A stretch of 16,905 nt of DNA from Robiginitomaculum sp. (GCA_026982235.1 JALSHM010000265.1:1-16905), one strand, 5' to 3'; counted from the first letter of the stretch, positions 1 to 7,601 are shown. The notes: generated by a model not told the origin, from the letters alone. A program made the numbers and translations.

Positions 1-719
1 TTCTGAACGGCTCTCTCATCATAGCTCGCGAGTTTTTGAAAGGCAAAACCGCGCCCGCGCCCCGCCATGAGATTACGGGCTATCTCTGCTGCCTCAATGA
101 TAAAGGTTCCTGATCCGCACATGGGATCCAGCACAGACTCATGCCCGGTATAGCCACATGCCCGCAACAACATTGCCGCCATGGTCTCGCGCACCGGGGC
201 TTTGCCCATGGCTTGTTTATGGCCGCGCTTGTGTAGCCCGTCCCCCGAGCTATCCACAGACAGTAGCACATTATTATTGGTGATACGCGCTTTGATAACC
301 ACATCCGCTTCATCTAAACAGGCGGCAATACTGGCGTCAAATTCTTCGGATATGGCCCGTTCAATCCGCTCAATGGCGGCGCCCGCATGGTAGATTTTAT
401 TGCGCCGATTGGTGATGACTTCCACCTTAACTTTGACACCCGGTGTGAGAATATCCGCCCACGGAAATTTCCGCGCGCGTTTATCCAGCTGCGCCAGATG
501 AAAAGCCCGAAATTCGCCAAAACGCACCAAAACTTTGGACGCGCCGCGCAAGGTGAGATTGGCACGCCAGACATCAGGCCAGCCGCCCCATATGGTTACC
601 CCGCCGCGTATAATTTTCGCCCGCTTAAATCCTGCCGCCTGCACTTCTTCCAACAGCCAAACCTCAAGCCCCGGCGGCGTAGTCAGCAATATTTCAAACT
701 CTGATGTGAAAAGCTGCAT
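1..719 (-). CDS. THUMP-domain class I SAM-dependent RNA methyltransferase (RlmL/YpsC type), C-terminus cut by window edge
   Basis: The minus-strand frame is open from the ATG at 719 to the window edge and gives 239 residues. Residues 1-60 form the N-terminal ferredoxin-like part, and about 60-160 the THUMP domain that binds RNA. LHKRGHK (162-168) and APVRET (174-179) are the linker motifs conserved in RlmL/YpsC proteins. DPMCGSGTF (198-206) is motif I of the Rossmann methyltransferase fold and binds S-adenosylmethionine. Family members methylate guanine N2 in 23S rRNA, and that is the likely role, acting on ribosomes in the cytoplasm. The remaining catalytic motif, usually N/DPPY-like, lies beyond the window, so the exact target cannot be judged. 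The ribosome-binding site before 719 is weak (GAG about 8 nt upstream). The gene stands alone, 168 nt from the end of the acyl-CoA dehydrogenase operon that reads toward it. The family call is firm; the exact rRNA position is not. Confidence 0.93.
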   Translation of the reverse strand, partial: MQLFTSEFEILLTTPPGLEVWLLEEVQAAGFKRAKIIRGGVTIWGGWPDVWRANLTLRGASKVLVRFGEFRAFHLAQLDKRARKFPWADILTPGVKVKVEVITNRRNKIYHAGAAIERIERAISEEFDASIAACLDEADVVIKARITNNNVLLSVDSSGDGLHKRGHKQAMGKAPVRETMAAMLLRACGYTGHESVLDPMCGSGTFIIEAAEIARNLMAGRGRGFAFQKLASYDERAVQ

Positions 720-765
720 ATTAGCTCGTTGTTAGGGATTAAAATTGCCGACATTGTGCCACAGG

Positions 766-783
766 ATTCCTAGAAATAGGAAT
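766..783. repeat. Perfect 7-bp inverted repeat with 4-nt loop
   Basis: Arms ATTCCTA (766-772) and TAGGAAT (777-783) are exact reverse complements around GAAA. It lies about 50 nt upstream of the methyltransferase start and about 105 nt beyond the last stop of the acyl-CoA dehydrogenase operon. There is no adjacent T-run in the direction of transcription, so it is a poor intrinsic terminator. It could be an operator for the methyltransferase gene or a 3' stem that stabilises the operon transcript. The function is unknown. Confidence 0.35.
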
Positions 784-887
784 AAATTTTAGACAAAAAC
801 ACAACTTTATCATCCAGCCAAAGCCGCTCTAGCCTTTCCAAAAGGGCGTGGCGTAGAGTCGGAAAGACAAAATATATGTGAATCCCC

Positions 888-2117
888 CTACCCCCTATTC
901 ATATACGGCTTTAATTCTTTTCGCGCTACTTGCATACGGTGGACGGCATCGGGGCCGTCGGCTAGTCTTAGGGTTCTTACGCCTGTCCACATATGGGCGA
1001 GTGGGGTATCTTGGGAGACCCCTGTACCACCGTGCATTTGTATGGCTTCGTCTATGATTTTAAGCGCGGTACGCGGGGCGGCGACTTTGATCATGGAAAT
1101 ATAGGGCTGAGCGGCCTTGAGGTCGCCCTGATCCATCATCCAAGCGGCTTTCAGGCAAAGCAACCGTGTTTGTTCAATCTCTATGCGGGCTTCGGCAATG
1201 ATGTCGTAATTAGCACCAAGCTTAGCCAAGACGCGGCCAAAGGCTTCGCGCTCTAGGGATCGCTTACACAGCAGTTCAAGTGCCCGTTCAGCCTGGCCAA
1301 CAGCCCGCATACAGTGGTGAATACGTCCAGGGCCAAGACGGCCTTGGGAGACTTCAAATCCGCGCCCTTCCCCGATGAGCAGCGCATCTGCCGGAATACG
1401 CACATTGGTAAAACGAATATGCATATGGCCGTGGGGTGCATCGTCATGACCAAACACTTGCATAGGGCGCAAGATTTCAGTGCCGGGCAATCCAGCCTCG
1501 ACAACAAACATGGAATGGCGGCGGTGGCGCGGTGCACTATCATCACCCGTTTTTGCCATCAATATATAAACGGCACAGCGCGGATCACCCGCACCACTTG
1601 CCCAATATTTCTCGCCGTTTAAGACCCACTCGTCCCCGTCTTTAACGGCACTAAAGGCCATATTGGTCGCATCAGATGAAGCCACGCCCGGTTCAGTCAT
1701 AAGATAAGCGGAACGGATTTCCCCGTCCAAGAGTGGCCGCAGCCATTTCTGCTTTTGCTCCGCATTGCCGTAGCGTTCCAAAACTTCCATATTGCCGGTA
1801 TCAGGCGCGGAGCAATTAAACACTTCTGGCCCCAAAGTACACCAACCCATTTCTTCGGCCAGATAGGCGTATTCAACCGTGCTCAAGCCGTAACCTGCGT
1901 CTGAGTCCGTTAGCCAAAAATTCCATAAACCAGCAGCTTTGGCTTTTTGCTTGAGCCCTTCACGGATTTCGTTTTGGCGGTCGGTAAATTCGAACCTTTT
2001 GCCCGTTTTGCCGACTTCTGCGTGATATTCTGCGTCCAAAGGAATAATCTCCTCTTGCATCATTTTCCGCACTTTTGCGATCAGTGGTCTGACTTTATCT
2101 GTAACGCCTAAATCCAT
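888..2117 (-). CDS. Acyl-CoA dehydrogenase of the ACAD10/ACAD11 (LvaC-like) type
   Basis: This is a 409-residue flavoprotein that oxidises an acyl-CoA to the trans-2-enoyl-CoA using FAD and passes electrons to ETF. The helical N-terminal domain covers about 1-130. The FAD-binding strand TEPGVASSD is at 141-149 and the beta-domain WVLNGEKYW at 164-172. The C-terminal domain carries MHGGTGVSQDTPLA (361-374) and RLADGPDAVH (384-393). These last two signatures are typical of the branch that includes human ACAD10/11 and Pseudomonas LvaC, rather than SCAD/MCAD. Length is usual for the branch. The start follows AAGGAAT at good spacing, 20 nt after the preceding gene. It is the last gene of a six-gene operon that also encodes the matching kinase-fold protein at 4412-5488; in ACAD10/11 these two parts are fused. 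By analogy with that family, a 4-phospho- or 4-hydroxyacyl-CoA substrate is plausible but unproven. Confidence 0.9.
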   Translation of the reverse strand: MDLGVTDKVRPLIAKVRKMMQEEIIPLDAEYHAEVGKTGKRFEFTDRQNEIREGLKQKAKAAGLWNFWLTDSDAGYGLSTVEYAYLAEEMGWCTLGPEVFNCSAPDTGNMEVLERYGNAEQKQKWLRPLLDGEIRSAYLMTEPGVASSDATNMAFSAVKDGDEWVLNGEKYWASGAGDPRCAVYILMAKTGDDSAPRHRRHSMFVVEAGLPGTEILRPMQVFGHDDAPHGHMHIRFTNVRIPADALLIGEGRGFEVSQGRLGPGRIHHCMRAVGQAERALELLCKRSLEREAFGRVLAKLGANYDIIAEARIEIEQTRLLCLKAAWMMDQGDLKAAQPYISMIKVAAPRTALKIIDEAIQMHGGTGVSQDTPLAHMWTGVRTLRLADGPDAVHRMQVARKELKPYMNRG

Positions 2118-2137
2118 GAATTTATTCCTTTTTTACA

Positions 2138-3244
2138 TTATTTGGTAATTTGAGCAATGTGATAATCAGCATCACCGAGTAATTCTTGTGCCACGCGAAT
2201 ACGCTTCAAATATAGTCCTATATCCAACTCGTCCGTCATGCCCATACCGCCGTGAAGCTGCACGGATTCTAGGGCGGCTAATTTGGCTACACTTCCCAAT
2301 TTTGCCTTGGCCATTGAAACGAATGGCCCGGCGCTTTTTGGATTTTTATCCAGCGCCGTCAGAGCCGTAAGGACAGATGTGCGGGCTAATTCCAACTCGC
2401 AATACAGGTGCGCCATACGGTGCTGGAGCGCCTGAAATTCGCCGATGATTTTGCCGAATTGTTTGCGCTCTTTTAGATAGTCATTGGTGGTTTGGAAAAC
2501 TTGCGAAGCCGCGCCGAGCATTTCTGCGGCCAAAACCGCCCTGCCCGCATTTAGCACCGTGTTTAATATATCTGCACCCTTACCGACCTCGCCCAATACT
2601 TGTTCGCCCGTGACTTCGACGTCTTCAAATACCATACGCGCTGCATTGCGGCTATCGACCATAATAGTGCGTTCCGTGTCCAACCCTTTTGCATCTGTAG
2701 GCACGACAAACAGAGTGAGACCATCATCCGTCTGTGCGACAACAATAATTTGATCCGCCATATGGCCGTCCACCACCATGGATTTTTTACCGTTGAGCTT
2801 AAATCCATTGCCGGACGGGCTTGCGGTCATTTGTATGGCGTCCGGATTATGCTTACCGCCCTCATCCACGGCCAAAGCCATAACCATTTTACCGCTCACA
2901 ATTTCAGGGAGTAGCTTGGCCGCTTGTTTGTCGCCAGCCATTTTCAAAGCCGTCGCCGCCAAGACGGACGAGGATAAGAAAGGAGAGGCGCTCAAATTTT
3001 TGCCCATTTGTTCGGCGATTAACCCTGCCGCCATAAAGCCCATGTCAAAGCCGCCGTTTTCCGCGTCGACCAATACCCCCGTAAACCCCATTTCGGACAT
3101 CTCTAGCCAAAGTTCCTTTGAATATCCTGTCGCATCCCTATCGTCGCGAAGTGCGCGTATTTGCGATACGGGTGCTTTGTCCGCAAAAAATCCTGCGGCA
3201 CTTTCTTGCAACATTTTTTCGTCTTCTGTGAGTAAGAGTCCCAT
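2138..3244 (-). CDS. Acyl-CoA dehydrogenase, small-subunit type (PimD/FadE-like)
   Basis: A 368-residue acyl-CoA dehydrogenase-fold protein. The core signature lies at 258-278, with RKQFG at 260-264 and FQALQHRMA at 270-278. The C-terminal LHGGMGMTDELDIGLYLKRI (330-349) is characteristic of pimeloyl-CoA dehydrogenase small subunits and of the weaker partner in heteromeric FadE pairs. The usual flavin/substrate strand (TEPxxGSD) is replaced by AVDEGG (125-130), so this chain probably has a changed or degenerate FAD pocket and works with the large chain encoded just upstream. The gap to that gene is 1 nt (stop at 3246, start at 3244), which implies translational coupling. The EGT base position of classical enzymes reads HGG here. 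E241, in AAEMLG, is a candidate base by position on the middle helix, but this is uncertain. Substrate chain type cannot be read from sequence. Confidence 0.9.
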   Translation of the reverse strand: MGLLLTEDEKMLQESAAGFFADKAPVSQIRALRDDRDATGYSKELWLEMSEMGFTGVLVDAENGGFDMGFMAAGLIAEQMGKNLSASPFLSSSVLAATALKMAGDKQAAKLLPEIVSGKMVMALAVDEGGKHNPDAIQMTASPSGNGFKLNGKKSMVVDGHMADQIIVVAQTDDGLTLFVVPTDAKGLDTERTIMVDSRNAARMVFEDVEVTGEQVLGEVGKGADILNTVLNAGRAVLAAEMLGAASQVFQTTNDYLKERKQFGKIIGEFQALQHRMAHLYCELELARTSVLTALTALDKNPKSAGPFVSMAKAKLGSVAKLAALESVQLHGGMGMTDELDIGLYLKRIRVAQELLGDADYHIAQITK

Positions 3245-3245
3245 T

Positions 3246-4403
3246 TTACGTCCCCGGTAATTCTAAGATATGTTTGGCAATGATATTGAGCTGGATTTCA
3301 GACGTGCCGCCCTCAATAGAATTGCCTTTAGTGCGCAGCCAAAGCCGCGCCAACTCGCCGTCATTAGAGCGTTCGCTTTCCCACTCAAGCCCATCATACC
3401 CAGCCGCGTCCATCATTACTTCATAGCGGCGCTTATTGAGCTCCGTACCGTAATATTTCAACATGGAGGACTTAGCTCCCAAGCTGGCGCCCGCCTTTGC
3501 CTCAGCCAGCATTCGGCTCATGGTTTGCGAAAACGCCCATTCGTCTATGGTCAACTCAGTTATTTTAGCCTGCAAAGCAGCATCTGGGATTATACCCAAT
3601 TCAGCCACCATTTGGGCTACGGGCTTGAGATTGCCGCTATCGCCAATCATTTCGCGTTCATGGGTCAGTAGATATTTGGCAATCGTCCAGCCTTTATCAC
3701 GTTCACCGACCAGGTTTTCTTTGGGAACTTTTACATTTTCGAAAAATGTCTCGCAGAAAGGCGAACGTCCGGATATGAGCTTAATGGGCTTGGTGCTCAC
3801 ACCTTCGGTTTCCATATCAAACAATATGAAGCTGATACCGTGATGTTTCTTGCCCGTATTATCCGTGCGCACAAGACAGAATATCCAGTCGGCTTCATCG
3901 GCGTAACTTGTCCAAACTTTGGAGCCGTTGACAAGGAAGTGGTCTCCCTTATCTTCGCATTTAGTGGCCAGTGATGCCAAATCAGAACCTGCATTCGGCT
4001 CGCTATAGCCTTGGCACCAACGGATTTCGCCCCGGCATATTTCGGGCAAAAAGCGCATTTTTTGCGCTTCAGTGCCGAATTTCAACAGTGCAGGCCCAAG
4101 CATCCAGATACCAAAGCTCAGCAAGGGTGGCCTCGCATTGATGCGTTTCATTTCTTGCTTGAGAATTTTGTCTTCGGCGCGGCTAAGCCCGGCACCGCCA
4201 TATTGTTTTGGCCAGCTTGGCGCCGTCCAGCCCTTGGCCGCCATGCGCTCCAGCCATAATTTTTGTGCTTCGCTTTGGAACACCCAATTTCGCCCACCCC
4301 AACATCCGTCAGTTTCACGTTTCATGGGTGTGCGCATTTCCTCAGGGCAATTTGCCCCTAACCATGCACAGGTTTCCGCTCGAAACTGTTCTAAATCAGA
4401 CAT
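3246..4403 (-). CDS. Acyl-CoA dehydrogenase, large-subunit type (PimC/FadE-like)
   Basis: A 385-residue acyl-CoA dehydrogenase with an intact flavin-binding strand, WCQGYSEPNAGSDLAS (129-144). The beta-domain segment HFLVNGSKVWTSYADEADW spans 155-173. The C-terminus has IEGGTSEIQLNIIAKHIL (363-380), where the Glu sits one residue earlier than in the YEGTSEIQ of SCAD/MCAD. This layout is seen in PimC-like large subunits and the alpha chains of actinobacterial heteromeric FadE enzymes. It very likely forms a mixed complex with the 368-residue chain downstream, oxidising acyl-CoAs in the cytoplasm and feeding ETF. The gene begins 8 nt after the stop of the kinase-fold gene. The start is supported by AGGAGAG placed 5-6 nt upstream. 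The family is certain; the partner assignment is inference from adjacency and domain type, and the substrate is unknown. Confidence 0.92.
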   Translation of the reverse strand: MSDLEQFRAETCAWLGANCPEEMRTPMKRETDGCWGGRNWVFQSEAQKLWLERMAAKGWTAPSWPKQYGGAGLSRAEDKILKQEMKRINARPPLLSFGIWMLGPALLKFGTEAQKMRFLPEICRGEIRWCQGYSEPNAGSDLASLATKCEDKGDHFLVNGSKVWTSYADEADWIFCLVRTDNTGKKHHGISFILFDMETEGVSTKPIKLISGRSPFCETFFENVKVPKENLVGERDKGWTIAKYLLTHEREMIGDSGNLKPVAQMVAELGIIPDAALQAKITELTIDEWAFSQTMSRMLAEAKAGASLGAKSSMLKYYGTELNKRRYEVMMDAAGYDGLEWESERSNDGELARLWLRTKGNSIEGGTSEIQLNIIAKHILELPGT

Positions 4404-4411
4404 TTTCTCTC

Positions 4412-5488
4412 CTAAATTTGTCCGTCTCTAATTCTATCCCGTGCTACGCCGCCTAAAATATTGACCATGGGGGCATACATTTTAAACCGCTCATCTTTGG
4501 TTTGGCCGTGATAATAGCGGTAATAGATTTGCTGCAAAATCACCGCGAGGCGAAAGATGCCGTAGACATAATAAAAGTGGAAATTATGGACATCGGCTCC
4601 GGTTTTATCGGCGTAATAGGCCAAAATTTCTTGACGGCTTAACATACCAGGGGCCGCACTTGGTTGGCGCGAAAGCGCATGCATGGGCGCAGGGTCGCCC
4701 GCTTCAATCCAATAGGCCAGCGTATTCCCCAAATCCATGAGCGGATCGCCGAGCGCCGAGATTTCCCAATCGAGAATAGCATTGATTTGCGTTGGGTCAT
4801 GTGCATCCAATATCAGATTATCTATACGGAAGTCCCCGTGCAATATCGCCGCACCCTTTTCCACCTTTGGCCGATGCGCATCGAGCCAATCGCGCACATC
4901 TTCGAATGCGTCCACATCTGGCGTGAGCGCCTTTTCATAGCGTTTGTTCCAGCCGAGAATTTGCCGCTCTACATAACCAATGGGGCGACCAAAATCTTCA
5001 AGCCCAATGGTTTTGTAATCAACCTGATGCAGTTCTATGAGTTTATCAAAGAAGGCATGACAAAGCTTGCGGGTCTCGCCCTCACCCCATCCATATGTTT
5101 TAGCCCATTGCTTGGGGATTTTATTGTGGATCAAATGCCCCTCAACCCGCTCCATCACATAAAATTCTGCGCCGATAATATCGGTATCATCTGTGTAATA
5201 TAGGGTCTTTGGTACGGCTGGGAATACAGGCTTTAGGGCGGTCATAACCCGATATTCTCGGTGCATATCATGACCGGATTTTGGCTTTGTGCCAAAGGGC
5301 GGGCGGCGCATAACTAAACGTCTGTCTGGATAATCAAGGGCATAGGTAAGATTGGAGGCACCGCTAGCATATTGCTTAACGGTCGGCGTCCCGGTTAAAT
5401 CCGGCACAGCCGCTTTGAGGACGGCATTTACGGCGTCTATGTCCAGCTCTTCGCCGCTTCGGACGTCTATGGTCGGGTTAGTGTCCAT
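4412..5488 (-). CDS. Kinase-fold (APH/choline-kinase superfamily) protein of the ACAD10/11 N-domain (LvaA-like) type
   Basis: This 358-residue protein has the aminoglycoside-phosphotransferase fold. SGASNLTYAL (42-51) is the glycine-rich loop region and LVMRRPPFG (58-66) the nucleotide-binding strand. LHGDFRIDN (216-224) is the catalytic loop, with D219 as base and N224 as metal ligand. ILDWEISALGDPLMDLG (238-254) carries the second metal aspartate, D240. All catalytic residues are present, so an active kinase is expected. The RRPPFG and DWEISALGDP wording is that of the kinase part of ACAD10/ACAD11 and of LvaA, which phosphorylates the 4-hydroxyl of 4-hydroxyacyl-CoA. An antibiotic-resistance role is not supported by the neighbours. 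It overlaps the upstream SDR stop by one nucleotide (TAATG). In this operon it is flanked by an SDR and three acyl-CoA dehydrogenases, which fits acyl-CoA phosphorylation. The substrate is inferred by analogy. Confidence 0.9.
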   Translation of the reverse strand: MDTNPTIDVRSGEELDIDAVNAVLKAAVPDLTGTPTVKQYASGASNLTYALDYPDRRLVMRRPPFGTKPKSGHDMHREYRVMTALKPVFPAVPKTLYYTDDTDIIGAEFYVMERVEGHLIHNKIPKQWAKTYGWGEGETRKLCHAFFDKLIELHQVDYKTIGLEDFGRPIGYVERQILGWNKRYEKALTPDVDAFEDVRDWLDAHRPKVEKGAAILHGDFRIDNLILDAHDPTQINAILDWEISALGDPLMDLGNTLAYWIEAGDPAPMHALSRQPSAAPGMLSRQEILAYYADKTGADVHNFHFYYVYGIFRLAVILQQIYYRYYHGQTKDERFKMYAPMVNILGGVARDRIRDGQI

Positions 5489-6246
5489 TAAATCGTCATA
5501 CCACCGTCAACAACAATACTCTCGCCAGTCATATAGGAACCTTCATCGGAAACCATCAATAATACCGCGCCGACCATTTCTTCAGGCTGTGCCATTCGAG
5601 CAATAGCCAAGTTTTCTTCCATAAACCGTTCCATACCCGGCATTTCTTTGAGGGCGCTGGCGAGTTTCGTATCAGTGAACCCCGGCAAAAGCGCATTGAC
5701 GCGAATATTTTTGCGACCATATTCCTTAGCATAGCCTTTGGTCATATTGATAACTGCCGCCTTGGTCATACCGTAAACCGTGCGCAATAATCCGGGGTTT
5801 AGCCCGTCAATACTGGCGACATTCACCACCGCACCACCGCCGCCTTTTATCATCAAAGGAATAGCCTTGGCGGTGAGGAAATACGGCCCCTTAACATTAA
5901 CTTCCATAGTCTTGTCATAAGCACTTTCCGGGCATTTATGAGCTGGGCCGTAAAACACATTGGTTGCGCCGTTGTTTATGAGAATATCGAGCCGACCGTG
6001 TGCGGCTGCAATGCTGGCTATGGCATCATCAATATTGTCCATTTTGCCGAGGTGCAATGTCATGGCACTAGCCTTGCCGCCATTTGCGATAATCGCATCC
6101 GCCACTGATTGGCAGGCTTCAATCTTGCGCGACGCACAGATAACATGCGCGCCCTGCTCCGCCATGGCGTGGGCAATAGCTGCACCAATACCCCGGCTTG
6201 CACCTGCGACGAGGGCGACTTTGCCGCCTAAATCAAATCTTGCCAT
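5488..6246 (-). CDS. Short-chain dehydrogenase/reductase, DHRS4-like, probably NADP-dependent
   Basis: A 252-residue classical SDR. The cofactor loop is GASRGIG (15-21). S39-R40 follows the second strand; a basic residue there favours NADP(H). The structural motif reads NNGAT (91-95) where most SDRs have NNAG. The catalytic set is S145, Y158 and K162 (YGMTK). The C-terminus ends in YMTGESIVVDGG, which is usual for FabG/DHRS-like members. Overall wording such as ASRK and the NNGATN-FYG stretch is closest in memory to DHRS4-like reductases found beside ACAD10/11-type genes. It likely interconverts a keto and hydroxyl group on an acyl chain or acyl-CoA. The ribosome-binding site AAAGGAG lies inside the last codons of the upstream SDR, with a 1-nt gap. 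Its stop overlaps the kinase start by one base. The exact substrate is unknown. Confidence 0.9.
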   Translation of the reverse strand: MARFDLGGKVALVAGASRGIGAAIAHAMAEQGAHVICASRKIEACQSVADAIIANGGKASAMTLHLGKMDNIDDAIASIAAAHGRLDILINNGATNVFYGPAHKCPESAYDKTMEVNVKGPYFLTAKAIPLMIKGGGGAVVNVASIDGLNPGLLRTVYGMTKAAVINMTKGYAKEYGRKNIRVNALLPGFTDTKLASALKEMPGMERFMEENLAIARMAQPEEMVGAVLLMVSDEGSYMTGESIVVDGGMTI

Positions 6247-6247
6247 T

Positions 6248-7045
6248 TTATTCTCCTTTAAGCGGGATATGTCCCTTGTCCATAAATTTCATTTGCTTAC
6301 TCATACCGCCGATATATCTATCGTGATTAGCCGCCTTGGCCGTAAAATATTCTTTGACGACTGGGTGTGGGAGTACAAGAAATTCGCCTTTGCTCATTGC
6401 TGCAAACAAACTATCAGCAACATCAGACGCCTCCAAATGTCTAGCCGGACCATCTTCCACTACGGTCATGCCCTTCGTCATATTGGTTTTCACATATTGC
6501 GGGCAGACACAGTGGACTTTGATACCGTCGTCCTTATGCATTATCGCCATATATTCGGCAAAACCAACTGCCGCATGTTTGGTGACCGTGTACGAGCCAG
6601 AATGAACCTGTGCCAACAAGCCCGCCGCAGAGGCGACGATTACAAACCGTCCTGCACCACGTTTTTTCCAATCTGGTATCAGCGCACGCCCTGCATACAC
6701 ACTGGACATCACATTGATCTGCCAACTCAGTTCCCAACTTTTATTTGACCCACCAGCGGCATGTCCGCCCGGCATATCTGGAAAACCGACACCAGCATTG
6801 GAGACAAATACATCTATGGGGCCATTGGCGGCCTCTGCACCTTTGATGAATGCGGTAATCGCATCCTCATTTGATACATCGCAAATAAATGCAGTCGCAC
6901 CAATCTCTGCGGCAGTTTTCTCAACCTGTTCTGCATTTATATCCGATATTGCGACTTTTGCGCCCTCAGCGATAAACCGCTCTGCCATTGCCCGGCCAAT
7001 ACCACCTGCTGCGCCCGTAATAGCTATACTCTGCCCAAAATACAT
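6248..7045 (-). CDS. Short-chain dehydrogenase/reductase, probably NAD-dependent; first gene of the acyl-CoA operon
   Basis: A 265-residue classical SDR. The cofactor motif TGAAGGIG is at 10-17. D35 ends the second strand (ISD), which favours NAD(H). D56 contacts adenine, and NAG is at 83-85. The catalytic residues are S139, Y152 and K156 (YTVTK). The loop after NAG is long and glycine-rich (PDMPGGHAAGGSNKSWE), and the C-terminal about 40 residues are Met/Lys-rich with no VDGG motif. It is therefore a divergent hydroxyacyl-type SDR rather than FabG. An alcohol-oxidising role paired with the NADP-type SDR downstream is inferred. It opens a six-gene unit read toward 888. The start has AAAGGGA at good spacing, and this ribosome-binding site lies in one arm of a 9-bp inverted repeat (7047-7092), hinting at control of the whole operon. 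Confidence 0.9.
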   Translation of the reverse strand: MYFGQSIAITGAAGGIGRAMAERFIAEGAKVAISDINAEQVEKTAAEIGATAFICDVSNEDAITAFIKGAEAANGPIDVFVSNAGVGFPDMPGGHAAGGSNKSWELSWQINVMSSVYAGRALIPDWKKRGAGRFVIVASAAGLLAQVHSGSYTVTKHAAVGFAEYMAIMHKDDGIKVHCVCPQYVKTNMTKGMTVVEDGPARHLEASDVADSLFAAMSKGEFLVLPHPVVKEYFTAKAANHDRYIGGMSKQMKFMDKGHIPLKGE

Positions 7046-7046
7046 A

Positions 7047-7092
7047 TCCGCGTCCCTTTCTTTCGCCTATGCTAAGACAAAGAGGACGCGGA
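7047..7092 (-). promoter_or_regulatory. Inverted repeat over the ribosome-binding site of the acyl-CoA operon
   Basis: Arms TCCGCGTCC (7047-7055) and GGACGCGGA (7084-7092) are exact reverse complements. A further CTTT/AAAG pairing (7056-7059 with 7079-7082) is possible across a single bulged A. In the minus-strand transcript the downstream arm contains part of AAAGGGA, the ribosome-binding site of the SDR gene starting at 7045, and ends next to its ATG. The hairpin would therefore hide the translation start. It could instead be a two-half-site DNA operator, with arm centres about 37 bp apart. The 44 nt further upstream, to the holin stop, are AT-rich and probably hold the promoter, but no convincing -35/-10 pair was found. 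Confidence 0.5.
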
Positions 7093-7136
7093 CACAATCA
7101 TTTTTATATGCAATTAGTTGAATATATAATTGATGC

Positions 7137-7601
7137 TCAAGTTTTTGGAAATTTAGGTTTAGGCGCACGATCTCCGAACCACCACAAAGTCGCAGCAGTC
7201 GCCGCAAATACCGCCGCCTTAGCGATTTCTGCATCTTGGGTACGGGCGAATATCCAGGCGGTTATCAGCCAAAGCAAGAGTGTAAGCGTAGGCCGCACCA
7301 AACGTAAGACATTGATCACCCATTGTGCGGCGACACCAATATTTGCATCTGCATCCAATGAAGCTTTTAAACCATCCCAAGAGCCTTTTTGGGTGGTGAT
7401 AGCCAATTCTATTTCCGTTTCTTGTTTGCGGGCACGCATTTGCAGTTCGTGGAGTTTGCGTTCATGCCCCCAGCGTTTTTCCTCTTGCGCGAATGTTTGC
7501 TTGCGCTCAAAGAATGCGGCTACGCGGCCAAAGGCCGTGCCGATGATACCGAAGACGCCGCCAGCCACGGCGTCCGCTCCGAAACTTAATATATTTGCCA
7601 T
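7137..7601 (-). CDS. Three-TM holin of the gene-transfer-agent type (GTA_holin_3TM-like)
   Basis: A 154-residue membrane protein. A Gly/Ala-rich first membrane segment covers about 8-30 and carries GGVFGIIGTAFGRV. A charged amphipathic coiled coil follows at about 32-72 (Glu/Lys/Arg/Gln-rich). The second and third membrane segments lie at about 102-119 and 126-142, and the tail is short, Lys/Pro-rich and basic. This layout of one TM, a coiled coil and two TMs fits the holin family first described for gene transfer agent release in Rhodobacter. Such proteins open the inner membrane so that a partner endolysin reaches the wall. Its start overlaps the upstream M15 peptidase gene by 16 nt, a lysis-cassette arrangement. 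No capsid, portal or tail gene is in the window. The family is assigned from layout and remembered sequence character, so the phage versus GTA origin is open. Confidence 0.75.
   Translation of the reverse strand: MANILSFGADAVAGGVFGIIGTAFGRVAAFFERKQTFAQEEKRWGHERKLHELQMRARKQETEIELAITTQKGSWDGLKASLDADANIGVAAQWVINVLRLVRPTLTLLLWLITAWIFARTQDAEIAKAAVFAATAATLWWFGDRAPKPKFPKT

Noticed and set aside
2778..3260. A 160-codon plus-strand frame opposite the small acyl-CoA dehydrogenase
   Set aside because: Ser/Pro/Ala-rich composition typical of the reverse complement of a coding region; the minus-strand dehydrogenase is certain.
4664..5203. A 179-codon plus-strand open frame opposite the kinase-fold gene
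   Set aside because: It lies wholly inside a gene with intact catalytic motifs on the other strand, and its product has no recognisable domain.
4412..5488. Aminoglycoside-resistance phosphotransferase
   Set aside because: The APH fold is present, but sequence wording and location within an acyl-CoA dehydrogenase/SDR operon point to the ACAD10/11-Lva kinase branch, not drug resistance.
5960..6748. A 262-codon plus-strand open frame opposite the two SDR genes
   Set aside because: The minus strand carries two unmistakable SDRs with complete motifs; the plus-strand product is Cys/His/Arg-rich with no recognisable domain and spans the junction of two real genes, so it is a mirror frame.
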